A stretch of 64,000 bases of DNA from JAHJKV01 sp963678135 (GTDB lineage: Bacteria > Desulfobacterota > Desulfovibrionia > Desulfovibrionales > Desulfovibrionaceae). The stretch spans positions 1,612,001 to 1,676,000 of the forward strand of contig OY782667.1 in NCBI GenBank assembly GCA_963678135.1. The letters run 5' to 3'. A program made the translations under genes and the position numbers. Below, in pieces: positions 26,092-33,176 of this stretch. Numbering within the stretch: position 1 is the first letter of the stretch; every line of letters starts with the position of its first letter. The notes beneath the pieces were generated by a model. It was not told the origin of the DNA and did no database searches. It worked only from the letters and a program-made list of their open reading frames with translations.

Positions 26092-26126
26092 GGCTGCGAG
26101 AATTATACTCGCAGCCTTTTTCTTTT
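26092..26126 (+). terminator. Second terminator (segments 5:6)
   Basis: GGCTGCGAG (26092-26100) pairs perfectly with CTCGCAGCC (26108-26116), loop of 7, then TTTTTCTTTT. Its 5' arm CTGCGAG (26094-26100) is also the exact complement of CTCGCAG (26065-26071) in the 3' arm of the first terminator, so the two hairpins can exchange partners. Confidence 0.85.
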
Positions 26127-26152
26127 GATTGAAAATAAAAAATGGAGGCAAA

Positions 26153-26185
26153 ATGAATAAAGCAATAAACAATGATTACTGGTAA
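26153..26185 (+). CDS. Possible second leader peptide ending in Trp
   Basis: A 10-codon frame, MNKAINNDYW then TAA, has GGAGG 5 bases before its ATG, a better ribosome site than that of the first leader. Its last sense codon is Trp. It lies between the second terminator and the tandem promoters, so only transcripts that have passed the terminators would carry it. No downstream gene product continues from it. Confidence 0.4.
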   Translation: MNKAINNDYW

Positions 26186-26200
26186 AACTTCTTGTATTTT

Positions 26201-26230
26201 TTGACACTAAAAATGACTAATTTTTATAAT
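26201..26230 (+). promoter_or_regulatory. Consensus sigma-70 promoter, copy 1
   Basis: TTGACA (26201-26206), an 18-bp spacer and TATAAT (26225-26230): both hexamers are perfect. It belongs to a 55-bp direct duplication. Confidence 0.75.
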
Positions 26231-26255
26231 AAGTTACTAAAACGTCCTGTATGGT

Positions 26256-26285
26256 TTGACACTGAAAATGACTAATTTTTATAAT
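26256..26285 (+). promoter_or_regulatory. Consensus sigma-70 promoter, copy 2
   Basis: TTGACA (26256-26261), an 18-bp spacer and TATAAT (26280-26285). It repeats copy 1 at a 55-bp interval; the spacer CTGAAAATGACTAATTTT differs from the first at one base. Initiation would fall about 30 bp before the ATG of the transporter gene and would skip the Trp leader and both terminators. Confidence 0.75.
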
Positions 26286-26323
26286 ATTTTACAATAATTT
26301 ACTTTTTTAATTTTGGAGGAATT

Positions 26324-27367
26324 ATGCCTTATTTCAATCTGCCTTATTTCAATTTTCGTTATTTGAATAGTCGTTATTTTAATCTTCGTTATTTGAATTG
26401 TATTGTATTGTGTAGTGTGTTTTGCCTTTTGTTGGCCTGTAGCAATGATAATCACACAAAACAAAAACAGACCGCATCCTCTGATTCTACTGGGTTTTCT
26501 ATTTCCATCACCCAAATTGTAGAGCACCCTGCGCTAAACGCTATGCAACAAGGATTTAAGGATCATTTGGCTGAACTTGGGATCAAAGCGCACTATAAGG
26601 TGCATATTGCTCAAGGAGATATGGCTATTAACGAACAAATTGCCAGTCAAATCAAAGGAGAATCTCCGGATTTAGTTTTAGCCATTACCACGCCTTCGGC
26701 GATTGCAGCAGCCCAAAAGATTAAAGATATTCCGCTTGTTTTTACCGGTGTAACAGACCCTGTTGCAGCAAAGCTCGTCCCCAGTTTGCAACATCCAGCA
26801 GGAAATATCACGGGCATGACAGATATGAGTCCTTTGGATAAGCAGGTAAAACTTATTCGTGAATTTTTACCTCAAATAACAAATTTAGGTGTTATTTATA
26901 ATGCAGGAGAACCAAATTCTGTGGTTCTGGTTGATATTCTTAAAACAGAATGCTCGCAGCTGGGAATCAGCTTGCGTGAAGCCACTATAGACAACTCGTC
27001 TGGTGTCACTCAAGCAGCACAATCTTTGGTAGGCAAAGTTCAAGCCGTTTATATTCCTGTAGATAATACTGTTGTCTCGGCTCTTGAATCGGCAATCAAA
27101 GTATGTACTGAAGTAAAACTCCCTCTTTTTGCTGCTGATGTTGATTCCGTAGCACGCGGAGCTGTGGCTGCTTTGGCTATTGACTACTATAAAATGGGAG
27201 TACAAACCGCTGATATTGCCCAAAAAATACTGCAAGGAGCGCAGGCCAGTGAGTTGCCAGTTGAAACGATTAGGGATCTTTCATTGCATGTGAATAAAAA
27301 AGCTGCAGCGAGCATGGGGATAAATATTCCAAGCAAGATACTGAAACAAGCTGAAAAAATCATATAA
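26324..27367 (+). CDS. ABC transporter substrate-binding lipoprotein (TrpX-like)
   Basis: Solute receptor of an ABC importer related to Trp/aromatic binding proteins (COG2984 type). It has a lipoprotein signal: hydrophobic IVLCSVFCLLLAC with the lipobox Cys, after an unusual amino end made of five pentapeptides (PYFNL, PYFNF, RYLNS, RYFNL, RYLNC). The mature part has a two-lobe fold with FSISITQIVEHPALNAMQQGF, TTPSAIAAAQK, GVTDPVAAKLV and LPLFAADVDSVARGAVAAL. GGAGG precedes ATG 26324. Followed by a permease (57 bp) and ATPase, hence one importer. The Trp-rich leader upstream supports tryptophan as substrate, but this is inferred. Confidence 0.82.
   Translation: MPYFNLPYFNFRYLNSRYFNLRYLNCIVLCSVFCLLLACSNDNHTKQKQTASSDSTGFSISITQIVEHPALNAMQQGFKDHLAELGIKAHYKVHIAQGDMAINEQIASQIKGESPDLVLAITTPSAIAAAQKIKDIPLVFTGVTDPVAAKLVPSLQHPAGNITGMTDMSPLDKQVKLIREFLPQITNLGVIYNAGEPNSVVLVDILKTECSQLGISLREATIDNSSGVTQAAQSLVGKVQAVYIPVDNTVVSALESAIKVCTEVKLPLFAADVDSVARGAVAALAIDYYKMGVQTADIAQKILQGAQASELPVETIRDLSLHVNKKAAASMGINIPSKILKQAEKII
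26327..26401. repeat. 15-bp minisatellite at the start of the trpX-like gene (5 units)
   Basis: Five 15-bp units (CGTTATTTNAATNNT type) begin one codon after the ATG and encode the [PR]Y[FL]N-x pentads ahead of the signal-peptide core. The first two units are nearly identical to each other and so are the last three. All keep the frame. Confidence 0.85.
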
Positions 27368-27424
27368 CCATAGAATCATAATAATCATATAATAAAAAAT
27401 ATAAGAATAAAAAGGACATAAAAA

Positions 27425-28342
27425 ATGACTAGCTTTGCTTTTTTAGGAGCTCTTGAACAGGGCTTTGCTTTTGGGCTTATGGTCCTTGGAGTATATTTAA
27501 CTTTTCGAATACTTGATTTTCCTGATCTTACTGTGGATGGCTCTTTACCTCTTGGAGCTGCGGTCTCGGCTGTAAGCATTACAGCAGGGCATCATCCAGC
27601 TCTTTCCCTGCTGTATGCAGCAGCTGCCGGCTTTTGTGCCGGCATGATTACCGGAATATTAAATACAAAATTTAAGATACTCCATCTTTTAGCTTCGATA
27701 CTGACCATGATTGCGCTGTATTCCATCAATCTACGCATAATGGGCAGACCTAATATGGCACTTCTTGGTGAATCCACTTTTTTGGATATACTAAAAAGCA
27801 TGTTTGAAATCCCTAGTTATATCATGACACCTATTTTGCTTTGTATAATTTGTATGCTTGCTGTAGCTGTCTTGACTTGGTTTCTTTACACAGAATTAGG
27901 TATGACCATACTGGCCACAGGAATTAATCCTCGTATGATTACCAGCCAAGGAGTGAATACTGAAACAGTGATTATTTTTGGTGTCGGTCTTTCCAATGCA
28001 CTGGTTGCTGTCTCTGGAGCACTTATTGCTCAAAATCAAGGTTCAGCAGATGTTAATATGGGAGTAGGAACGATTGTCGCTGGCTTGGCTTCAGTTATTA
28101 TTGGAGAAACCATCTTTGGCAGTAAATCTATTGCCAGATCACTTGTTGCTGCAGTTCTTGGTTCAGTGCTTTATAGACTAGCCATTGCCTTTGCTTTGAA
28201 TTTGAATCTTGGCACGTTTCAGTTCACACCAAGTGACCTCAAACTTGTAACCGCACTTTTAGTTGTCGTGGCCTTAACTGCTCCACGCATTAAAACCGGC
28301 TTTCTCGCCCGGCGTACAATGGTTCAAGGAGTTGAAAAATGA
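27425..28342 (+). CDS. ABC transporter permease (TrpY-like)
   Basis: Inner-membrane subunit of the importer (BPD_transp_2 type, COG4120). The 305-residue protein has about eight hydrophobic segments and the glycine-rich stretches DFPDLTVDGSLPLGAAVSAV (about 36-55) and VGLSNALVAVSGALIAQNQG (about 184-203), the latter being typical of the family. AAGGAC precedes ATG 27425. Its stop overlaps the start of the ATPase gene by 4 bp (ATGA), showing translational coupling. Confidence 0.88.
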   Translation: MTSFAFLGALEQGFAFGLMVLGVYLTFRILDFPDLTVDGSLPLGAAVSAVSITAGHHPALSLLYAAAAGFCAGMITGILNTKFKILHLLASILTMIALYSINLRIMGRPNMALLGESTFLDILKSMFEIPSYIMTPILLCIICMLAVAVLTWFLYTELGMTILATGINPRMITSQGVNTETVIIFGVGLSNALVAVSGALIAQNQGSADVNMGVGTIVAGLASVIIGETIFGSKSIARSLVAAVLGSVLYRLAIAFALNLNLGTFQFTPSDLKLVTALLVVVALTAPRIKTGFLARRTMVQGVEK

Positions 28343-29133
28343 TACATGCTACAAATATAACAAAATACTTCAACCGCGGTTCAAGCAATGAAGTTTTGGC
28401 CTTAAATGATATTAACCTTCATATCAAAGAAGGAGAATTTGTAACGCTTATCGGCTCTAATGGAGCGGGTAAATCCACTTTGCTTGAAGCATTAGCCGGA
28501 ACCTTTTTTGTAGATCAAGGCAATCTGGAAATGAATGGCCAAAACGTAACAACTTGGCCGGAATACCGTCGCGCTGGATTGATTGCTCGTGTTTTTCAAG
28601 ACCCACTCATGGGAACATGTGCTGAAGCAACGATTGAACAAAATCTTGCGCTGGCGAGTAAACGCGGACAAAAACGCGGGCTTTGTTTTGGCGTAAAATC
28701 CACACAACGAAACATGCTACAAAGCCGTTTAGCGGCATTAAATCTGGGCCTTGAAGAACGGCTGGAGGATAAAACTGGATTTCTTTCCGGAGGACAGCGT
28801 CAAGCCTTAACCCTACTCATGGCAACTTTAGTACGTCCACAAGTACTTTTGCTTGATGAACATACTGCAGCTTTAGATCCCAAAACAGCGAATCAAATCA
28901 TGAGCCTTACTGAAGGCATCGTGACTCAGCACGCGCTAACAACGTTAATGGTAACGCATAATATGGGGCAAGCTATTCACTATGGTAATCGATTGATTAT
29001 GTTACATCAGGGGCAAATTATTCTTGACCTGCAAGGAGAAGAAAAAGCGTCTTTGTCTATTGACGAATTGATTAAACGATTTTATGAAGCCTCTGGTTGC
29101 GAAATGGCTTCTGATAAAGCCCTCTTAGCATAA
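28339..29133 (+). CDS. ABC transporter ATP-binding protein (TrpZ-like)
   Basis: Energising subunit of the importer, COG1101 type. The 264-residue protein has Walker A IGSNGAGKST (about 38-47), a Q-loop (VFQDP), signature LSGGQRQAL (about 152-160), Walker B VLLLDEHTAALDP (about 171-183) and an H-loop (VTHNMGQAI). The D-loop and catalytic Glu (DEH) are intact. It starts within the permease stop codon. Last gene of the three-gene transporter; ndk follows after 57 bp with its own ribosome site. Confidence 0.92.
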   Translation: MIHATNITKYFNRGSSNEVLALNDINLHIKEGEFVTLIGSNGAGKSTLLEALAGTFFVDQGNLEMNGQNVTTWPEYRRAGLIARVFQDPLMGTCAEATIEQNLALASKRGQKRGLCFGVKSTQRNMLQSRLAALNLGLEERLEDKTGFLSGGQRQALTLLMATLVRPQVLLLDEHTAALDPKTANQIMSLTEGIVTQHALTTLMVTHNMGQAIHYGNRLIMLHQGQIILDLQGEEKASLSIDELIKRFYEASGCEMASDKALLA

Positions 29134-29190
29134 ATTGACTCTATTTGATTGAGTATGAGACCATACATTGTAACACATAAGGAATACAAT

Positions 29191-29610
29191 ATGACAGAAC
29201 AAACATTTTCTATTATCAAACCTGATGCCGTGGCTGCCGGTAATACCGGAAATATTATTCAAATGATCACTGATGCAGGTCTAAAATATAAGGCAATGAA
29301 ATTATTGCAAATGACAAAAGAACAGGCCGAAGGATTTTACGCTGTACATAAAGAACGTCCTTTTTACGATGAATTGGTTGAATTTATGACATCCGGGCCT
29401 GTGCTTGTTGCTGTTTTAGAAGGGGAAAACGCTATTGCACGCTATCGCGACCTTATGGGGCCTACTAATTCAACAGAAGCACCTCAGGGCACTATTCGTG
29501 GTGAATACGGTACAGATGTACAAAATAATGCTGTACATGGTTCTGATGCACCGGAAACCGCTCAAAAAGAAGTGCTCTTTTTCTTTTCTCAAGATGAATT
29601 TATTGAATAA
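29191..29610 (+). CDS. ndk: Nucleoside diphosphate kinase
   Basis: Phosphotransfer enzyme that balances NTP and dNTP pools. The 139-residue protein starts MTEQTFSIIKPDAV (ATG 29191, AAGGAA upstream); an in-frame ATG at 29149 adds unlike residues. The catalytic His is in NNAVHGSDAPETA (about 113-125). Length is typical. proC follows 23 bp later. Confidence 0.97.
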   Translation: MTEQTFSIIKPDAVAAGNTGNIIQMITDAGLKYKAMKLLQMTKEQAEGFYAVHKERPFYDELVEFMTSGPVLVAVLEGENAIARYRDLMGPTNSTEAPQGTIRGEYGTDVQNNAVHGSDAPETAQKEVLFFFSQDEFIE

Positions 29611-29633
29611 ACTACATCAGATAGAGTGAAAAA

Positions 29634-30425
29634 ATGACAGCAAATATTGGCTTTATTGGTTTGGGAAACATGGGTGGAGCCATGGCTCGTGGCCTCACTC
29701 ATGTACAAGTGCATGGAGTGGACTTAAACCAAACACTGCTTGCGACTTTGCATGAGGAATGTGGGCTGACGGCGCATAAAAGCATGGCGGAACTCGCAGC
29801 TGTTTGTGACTATCTTGTACTGGCCATTAAACCACAACATGCTAAAAGCATTTGCCAAGAATTAGCGCCAGTTTTAAGCAGCACTCATTGTTTATTTTCG
29901 ATTTGCGCGGGTCTCAGTACACAAAAATTGCGTTCTTGGATTCAAAATGCCTGCCCTATTGTTCGGGTGATGCCCAATACTCCGGCTCTTGTGAATCAAG
30001 GAGTGTTCGCTCTGTGCTTAGAAGATCAGGCCTTGACTGAATCACAAAAAAACTTTGCAAGTACTGTCTTTCAAAATCTTGGCCAAGTGCATATCCTTCC
30101 GGAAAAAGATTTTGATGCTTTTACCAGCGTTATTGGTTCAGGGCCAGCCTATGTTTGCTATTTTATTGAGGCTTTGATTGAAGCTGCTGTTCAATTTGGA
30201 TTAGCGCGCGAGCAAGCCACAGAAATGGTATATGGCCTTTTTCAAGGGACTACGACCATGTGCCAAAGCTCTGATACCCATGTTTCAAAGCTACGAGAAA
30301 TGGTCACTTCCCCTGCCGGTACAACGATTGAAGCTCTTGTACACTTAGATAGAAAAGCCATTCGCGCTGGTATTATTGATGCTGCGCGTAAAAGTTATAT
30401 GCGTAGTAAAGAACTTGGTAGCTAA
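29634..30425 (+). CDS. proC: Pyrroline-5-carboxylate reductase
   Basis: Final enzyme of proline synthesis, NAD(P)H dependent. The 263-residue protein has the Rossmann motif FIGLGNMGGAMARGL (about 5-19), VRVMPNTPALV (about 116-126) and the family signature GSGPAYVCYFIEALIEAAVQFGL with TVTSPAGTT-like text (VTSPAGTTIEAL, about 223-234). It follows ndk and is convergent with cbiB (32 bp between stops). Confidence 0.95.
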   Translation: MTANIGFIGLGNMGGAMARGLTHVQVHGVDLNQTLLATLHEECGLTAHKSMAELAAVCDYLVLAIKPQHAKSICQELAPVLSSTHCLFSICAGLSTQKLRSWIQNACPIVRVMPNTPALVNQGVFALCLEDQALTESQKNFASTVFQNLGQVHILPEKDFDAFTSVIGSGPAYVCYFIEALIEAAVQFGLAREQATEMVYGLFQGTTTMCQSSDTHVSKLREMVTSPAGTTIEALVHLDRKAIRAGIIDAARKSYMRSKELGS

Positions 30426-30457
30426 AGTCTAAACTTGCGCCAGTTTACACAGTGTTG

Positions 30458-31402
30458 TTATAGGACATAGAATACAACACACAGTATGCTTTGTCCCATC
30501 AATGCACAGCAGATACCACTTTTATACACCAATTTGCTGAGTTGTGATATTTTTTGTGCATCCCAAGGCATCTCTGGTCCGAGCTGTGGTTTTATGCGTA
30601 TTTTTCCAAAGTACAGAGCCGAACCTCCCATGCCTGCTCCTATACTCCAAGCAGCTGCTGCCATAGGCCAGCCAGCGTTCGGGCTGTCCATTTTGTGTGC
30701 ATCCCGACGGCAGCGCATAAAAATATTCCAAAAATTTTGCTCTTTTTTTCCTAAAAAGCATAAAATTAAAGCAGTAATCCTTGCTGGGATATACGCCATC
30801 ATATCATCAGCCCGAGCTGCAAACCAGCCAAATTCTTTGTATTTGTCACTCTTATAGCCCCACATAGAATCTAAGGTCGAAATCGTTTTATAAATCCACA
30901 AACCTGCATGTCCGCCAAGGCAAAACCAAAAAAATGGAGCAATAAAACCATCATTTAAATTTTCACTCAATGTTTCAGCAAGGGTTTTGTATATTTCAAC
31001 TTCATCCATATGCTTTGTCTCACGCGAAACCAGCATTGCTAGAGCATTTCTTGCTTGAGTTAATTGTCCGTTCTCTAAAAATTTTTGCACTTTTCGTGTT
31101 TCAGCAAGCAAACAGCGCAGAGCAAGACCTGCAAAGCCCAAGTATAAAGCTATAAAAAAATTTGCTACTTTGATAGACAGTAGGCTCAAAACACAAAAGC
31201 TGCTCAGACCTGCAAGAAAAAGAACACAAAGGCTTCCTGCTAATTTTAAGGAAATACTTGGAGCATATCGCCTTACAAATTTTTCTAAAATTGTAGCACA
31301 TTTTCCTATGGCTTGCACAGGATGTGACAGCCAAGCTGGATCGCCAATAAGCAGATCAAGGGCGACTGCTAGCAAGGGTAGAAATTCGTATAGAGCTGTC
31401 AC
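30458..31402 (-). CDS. cbiB: Adenosylcobinamide-phosphate synthase CbiB/CobD
   Basis: Membrane enzyme that attaches aminopropanol phosphate to adenosylcobyric acid late in B12 synthesis. The 314-residue protein has the family start LLAVALDLLIGDPAWLSHPVQAIG (about 10-33), RETKHMDEVEIYKTLAETLSENLNDGFIAPFFW (about 133-165) and DSMWGYKSDKYKEFGWFAARADD (about 185-207). The start is GTG 31402, no good ribosome site seen. The final hydrophobic segment is present. No other cobalamin gene is in the window. Confidence 0.93.
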   Translation of the reverse strand: MTALYEFLPLLAVALDLLIGDPAWLSHPVQAIGKCATILEKFVRRYAPSISLKLAGSLCVLFLAGLSSFCVLSLLSIKVANFFIALYLGFAGLALRCLLAETRKVQKFLENGQLTQARNALAMLVSRETKHMDEVEIYKTLAETLSENLNDGFIAPFFWFCLGGHAGLWIYKTISTLDSMWGYKSDKYKEFGWFAARADDMMAYIPARITALILCFLGKKEQNFWNIFMRCRRDAHKMDSPNAGWPMAAAAWSIGAGMGGSALYFGKIRIKPQLGPEMPWDAQKISQLSKLVYKSGICCALMGQSILCVVFYVL

Positions 31403-31497
31403 TATAATAAGGTCGTGATACGATAGTTACTTGGCTATTTTTTAATATCTAGGCAACTAAGCATATATTAAAAAAATCCATGCTCGAAAAATTATTC

Positions 31498-32085
31498 TTA
31501 ATGCACAAGAAATATTTTTTGTACTAAAGGTTTTAAAATAAAATCTAAATAGCTGTCAGTATAATATAAAATTTTATTTTTAGAGAAAGAATTGGCTAGA
31601 ATGTATTTTCTAAATAAAAAAAATTTATCAAGACCTGAACATGATTGTGTTATATTTGATGTATATTTCCCATTTACGACTTCACATTTATTTGCAATAA
31701 TCTTAGAAATACCGATATGATGAGCAATTATTTTAGCTATATAGTAATCTGTGCTTGAAAGTAATAAAACATCATTAAGTTCAGAATTAGCCTTTAAAAC
31801 TAAAGCAAGCATCTTAGGGTTAAATTGTATTTTTGAAAAATTGGATGCTATTATTTTTTCAACATCTTTAACATATATATTGTTTAACAGTCCATATAAT
31901 GTAGATGTATGAGCCATGGGGAAGAAAAAATCCCACCAATCGATTTTCGAAACTCTTTTAAAAAGTTCAACATCTTCTTTTGTTAAAAGTCCCTTTTCAA
32001 ACAATCTATCCACAACAAAAAAAGCTGAAGACATTTGTATTAAAGTAAAATCAAGATCAAAAACATAAACCCATGCAGATGACAT
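31498..32085 (-). CDS. HAD-superfamily hydrolase (subclass IB-like)
   Basis: Phosphatase-type protein of 195 residues. All four HAD motifs are present: nucleophile DLDFT (about 10-14), Ser in LLSSTDYY (about 110-117), Lys in GLDKFFLF and the acidic pair in YYTDSYLDF (about 174-182). Substrate is unknown. It is the last gene of an AT-rich four-gene operon and follows the membrane protein after 27 bp. HAD domains of this kind are sometimes fused to UbiA-type prenyltransferases, which may bear on its neighbour. GC content is well below the surrounding core genes. Confidence 0.75.
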   Translation of the reverse strand: MSSAWVYVFDLDFTLIQMSSAFFVVDRLFEKGLLTKEDVELFKRVSKIDWWDFFFPMAHTSTLYGLLNNIYVKDVEKIIASNFSKIQFNPKMLALVLKANSELNDVLLLSSTDYYIAKIIAHHIGISKIIANKCEVVNGKYTSNITQSCSGLDKFFLFRKYILANSFSKNKILYYTDSYLDFILKPLVQKIFLVH

Positions 32086-32112
32086 TTATACTTTCTTTCT
32101 TGCTAATCATTT

Positions 32113-32748
32113 TTACATTATATACATGTCTGTATACAATTTCAAGCTTCTTAATTTGCTATGATTATCTCTTATTTTTATTTTGACGTATTGTTGTTTT
32201 TTGTCCTCTAAATAACGACGAAAATACTTTTTTGTAAGACCATAACTTGTTTCGTAAGCACAAGGTATCACTAAAAATTCCACAGGAAAAGATGTAAATA
32301 TTATTGCAAAAAAAGTTGCAATAGTAGCACCATACCTACTGAAAAAACGTACAAAACGTGAAAAACGGATTTTATGTTTCAAATTATTTGCAAGTTGAGT
32401 AAAAAAACAGCCTACACTAACGATAATAATAATCATTGTAAAATTATACTTAGATATGGAGAAATCCCAAATAGTTAACTTCCCTAAAATACCACCAACA
32501 AGTGTAGCAAGAGGAAGAAGTACATACGCTTTTTGGTCAAGTTTTTTTGCAAAAAAACAACCAATGATCTCACCACATATGAAACAAAACATAAATGGCG
32601 ACAACAATGACGCTACGAAAAAAAAGCAGGAGGACAAAAATGTCCAACGACGCCCTTGCTTCAAATTTTTTTCGATATCAAAATAGTCATCTGCAATTTT
32701 TACTGCAATGCCAAAACCAATTAAACACAACAAAAGAGCAATGAACAT
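32113..32748 (-). CDS. Polytopic membrane protein, possible divergent UbiA-like
   Basis: A 211-residue protein with about five hydrophobic segments and a basic C-terminal tail. After the first helix lies the motif ADDYFDIEKNLKQGRRW (about 19-35), which resembles the NDxxDxxxD..R diphosphate-binding motif of UbiA-type prenyltransferases in its acidic spacing. It is shorter than that family (about 290), and I regard the link as weak. GAGAGG precedes ATG 32748. It lies 29 bp after the small membrane gene and upstream of the HAD gene. Confidence 0.5.
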   Translation of the reverse strand: MFIALLLCLIGFGIAVKIADDYFDIEKNLKQGRRWTFLSSCFFFVASLLSPFMFCFICGEIIGCFFAKKLDQKAYVLLPLATLVGGILGKLTIWDFSISKYNFTMIIIIVSVGCFFTQLANNLKHKIRFSRFVRFFSRYGATIATFFAIIFTSFPVEFLVIPCAYETSYGLTKKYFRRYLEDKKQQYVKIKIRDNHSKLRSLKLYTDMYIM

Positions 32749-32777
32749 TTTTAAATTAACCTCTCATTGGATATAAA

Positions 32778-33176
32778 CTATATAATTCCTCTGAAAATAG
32801 CATAGGCAATCTTCAGGAAAGCCTTAACGGTTTGCATACACACATAACAAACCGCTAGAACCAGTAAAGGTGGCAAAATTTTCTTGTCCAAGCTATACAG
32901 CACAACAAACATAACTACAAGAATGACCATAGAAAAAAAAATTTGCATTAATAGGAAAGGAAATTCATTTATAGAATAAAGATTGAAAAACCTTTTTTTC
33001 ATAAGCATATTATCAGAATCTAGTAGCATACAGTAGTGTCTGTCAAAAAATTCCCTGTGTAACATACTCTTTTGTAACCACAAGTTAAGGATAGCAACAA
33101 TAAATATCACTACGTTGAAGATCAATGGAACAAGTGTTCCATCCTGTAGAGGCAATTTAATCTCTTGTAAGTTCAT
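32778..33176 (-). CDS. Small membrane protein coupled to the symporter gene
   Basis: A 132-residue protein with hydrophobic segments at about 15-33, 70-92 and 98-118 and a charged middle (LDSDNMLMKKRFFNLYS). Not recognised. Its ATG (33174-33176) overlaps the symporter stop (ATGA), so the two are translated together, and it may be an accessory subunit. AT-rich like the rest of this operon. Confidence 0.6.
   Translation of the reverse strand: MNLQEIKLPLQDGTLVPLIFNVVIFIVAILNLWLQKSMLHREFFDRHYCMLLDSDNMLMKKRFFNLYSINEFPFLLMQIFFSMVILVVMFVVLYSLDKKILPPLLVLAVCYVCMQTVKAFLKIAYAIFRGII

Noticed and set aside
25843..26323. T-box leader for the Trp-type transporter
   Set aside because: No T-box sequence or specifier-loop architecture is visible; the evidence fits peptide-based attenuation.
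29149..29190. Longer ndk start
   Set aside because: The 14 added residues have no similarity to the family and the ribosome site AAGGAA favours ATG 29191.
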